A DNA stretch of 5,190 nucleotides, from the NCBI GenBank assembly GCA_035946955.1, contig DASYYE010000292.1, positions 1 to 5,190 of the forward strand. The letters are read 5' to 3'. Made by a program: the position numbers and the translations under genes. Positions 4,732-5,190 of this stretch are shown here, piece by piece. Every line of letters begins with the position of its first letter. The first letter of the stretch is position 1. The notes below the pieces were generated by a model, which had not been told where the DNA came from, ran no database searches, and saw only the letters and a list, made by a program, of their open reading frames with translations. The stretch comes from DASYYE01 sp035946955. Lineage in GTDB: Bacteria > Actinomycetota > Actinomycetes > Streptosporangiales > Streptosporangiaceae.

Positions 4732-4755
4732 CGGGCGGTACGTCCACTGCCAGGG

Positions 4756-5190
4756 TCAGGTACCAGGCCGTCCCGGCCGTTCCTGGCCGTGGCCCCCTGC
4801 CCCCGCATGCTCGACAGTGGACAGGTTGGCGCGGGTGAACTCCAGGGCCTCCGCCAGTTCCGCGAGCCGCGCCTCCCGGGTAGGCGCCTTCCGCGTGTTC
4901 ACTTCCAGCACTACCTGACCCCGGAAGTGCTGCGCGGCCAGCCTCTTGAGCAGCGCGGCGCACGGCTGCGTCCCGCGTCCGGGGACGAGGTGCTCGTCGC
5001 GGTAGGGCAGGCCGATGCCATCAGCCATGTGGACATGGGCGAGGCGGTCCCCCAGGGATTCAGCCATGTCCAGCGCGTCCGAGCCAGACACGGCGGTGTG
5101 CGAGAGGTCCAGGGTGGCGTGGGGGACGTCCATCAGGACGGGGTTCCAGTGGGGTGAGTATGTGGCGACCTCGGTACCGCCGGCCCGCAG
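4756..5190 (-). CDS. Sugar phosphate isomerase/epimerase (xylose isomerase-like TIM barrel), C-terminal part
   Basis: The last 144 codons of a gene that enters from the right edge; the frame is open to position 5190, so the ATG at 5133 is internal. Motifs fit the AP endonuclease 2 / xylose isomerase-like TIM barrel. In the visible part, TLDLSH (Asp28, His31) and HVHMADG (His52, His54, Asp57) end barrel strands and supply metal ligands. DEHLVPGRGTQPCAALLKRL is a segment typical of these isomerases, and VVLEVN (Glu96) supplies the last metal-binding Glu. The final 20 residues (HAGAGGHGQERPGRPGT) are Gly/Pro-rich and probably disordered. The substrate cannot be read from the sequence. The asparaginase gene follows on the same strand after about 110 bases, so cotranscription is possible, though the two functions have no obvious pathway link. 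Confidence 0.88.
   Translation of the reverse strand: MRAGGTEVATYSPHWNPVLMDVPHATLDLSHTAVSGSDALDMAESLGDRLAHVHMADGIGLPYRDEHLVPGRGTQPCAALLKRLAAQHFRGQVVLEVNTRKAPTREARLAELAEALEFTRANLSTVEHAGAGGHGQERPGRPGT

Noticed and set aside
1..5190. CRISPR array, tRNA/rRNA gene, insertion sequence or attachment site
   Set aside because: No regularly spaced direct repeats, tRNA-like folds, transposase or integrase motifs, or terminal inverted repeats were found on either strand.

Overview
The window looks like chromosomal DNA of a high-GC actinobacterium of Streptomyces or related type. Codon third positions are mostly G or C, GTG starts are frequent, and the protein families (actinobacterial BlaI/M56 pair, DUF2516, HbhA-like protein, SNPYLSQIERG-type XRE regulator) are typical of that phylum. 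I see no RNA gene, insertion sequence, CRISPR array or phage gene, and no gene-free stretch longer than 300 bases.

Layout: on the plus strand, a BlaI-type repressor (59-424) is followed 6 bases later by a compact M56 membrane metallopeptidase (431-1372). This is a signalling pair in which the protease is expected to inactivate the repressor. It runs into a perfect hairpin (1380-1399), a probable two-way terminator shared with the convergent minus-strand gene for a stand-alone alanyl-tRNA editing protein, AlaX (1432-2163). Everything to the right is also on the minus strand. In transcription order from the right edge: the C-terminal part of a sugar phosphate isomerase/epimerase (5190-4756, cut by the window), a Rhizobium etli-type zinc asparaginase (4646-3672), an XRE-family regulator (3593-3153), an HbhA-like helical protein with a lysine-rich tail (3093-2644), and a DUF2516 membrane protein (2546-2202). 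The last three match, from memory, the order Rv0474 - hbhA (Rv0475) - Rv0476 of Mycobacterium tuberculosis, so they look like an old conserved actinobacterial envelope module.

Points deserving attention: (1) the asparaginase reading frame has no ATG, GTG, TTG or CTG able to encode its conserved N-terminus, although a strong Shine-Dalgarno sits 6 bases before a GTC codon at the expected place; (2) the region before the XRE gene has four near-identical six-base half-sites starting 10, 11 and 10 bases apart, including an 18-base perfect palindrome; (3) the blaI, alaX and DUF2516 genes each have a TANNNT box exactly 6 bases before a plausible start codon, the arrangement of leaderless actinobacterial transcripts; (4) the HbhA-like gene is bracketed by two long perfect hairpins; (5) AlaX has Asp where the zinc-binding Cys of the usual CGGTH motif would be. 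No new multi-gene defence or biosynthetic system is evident.
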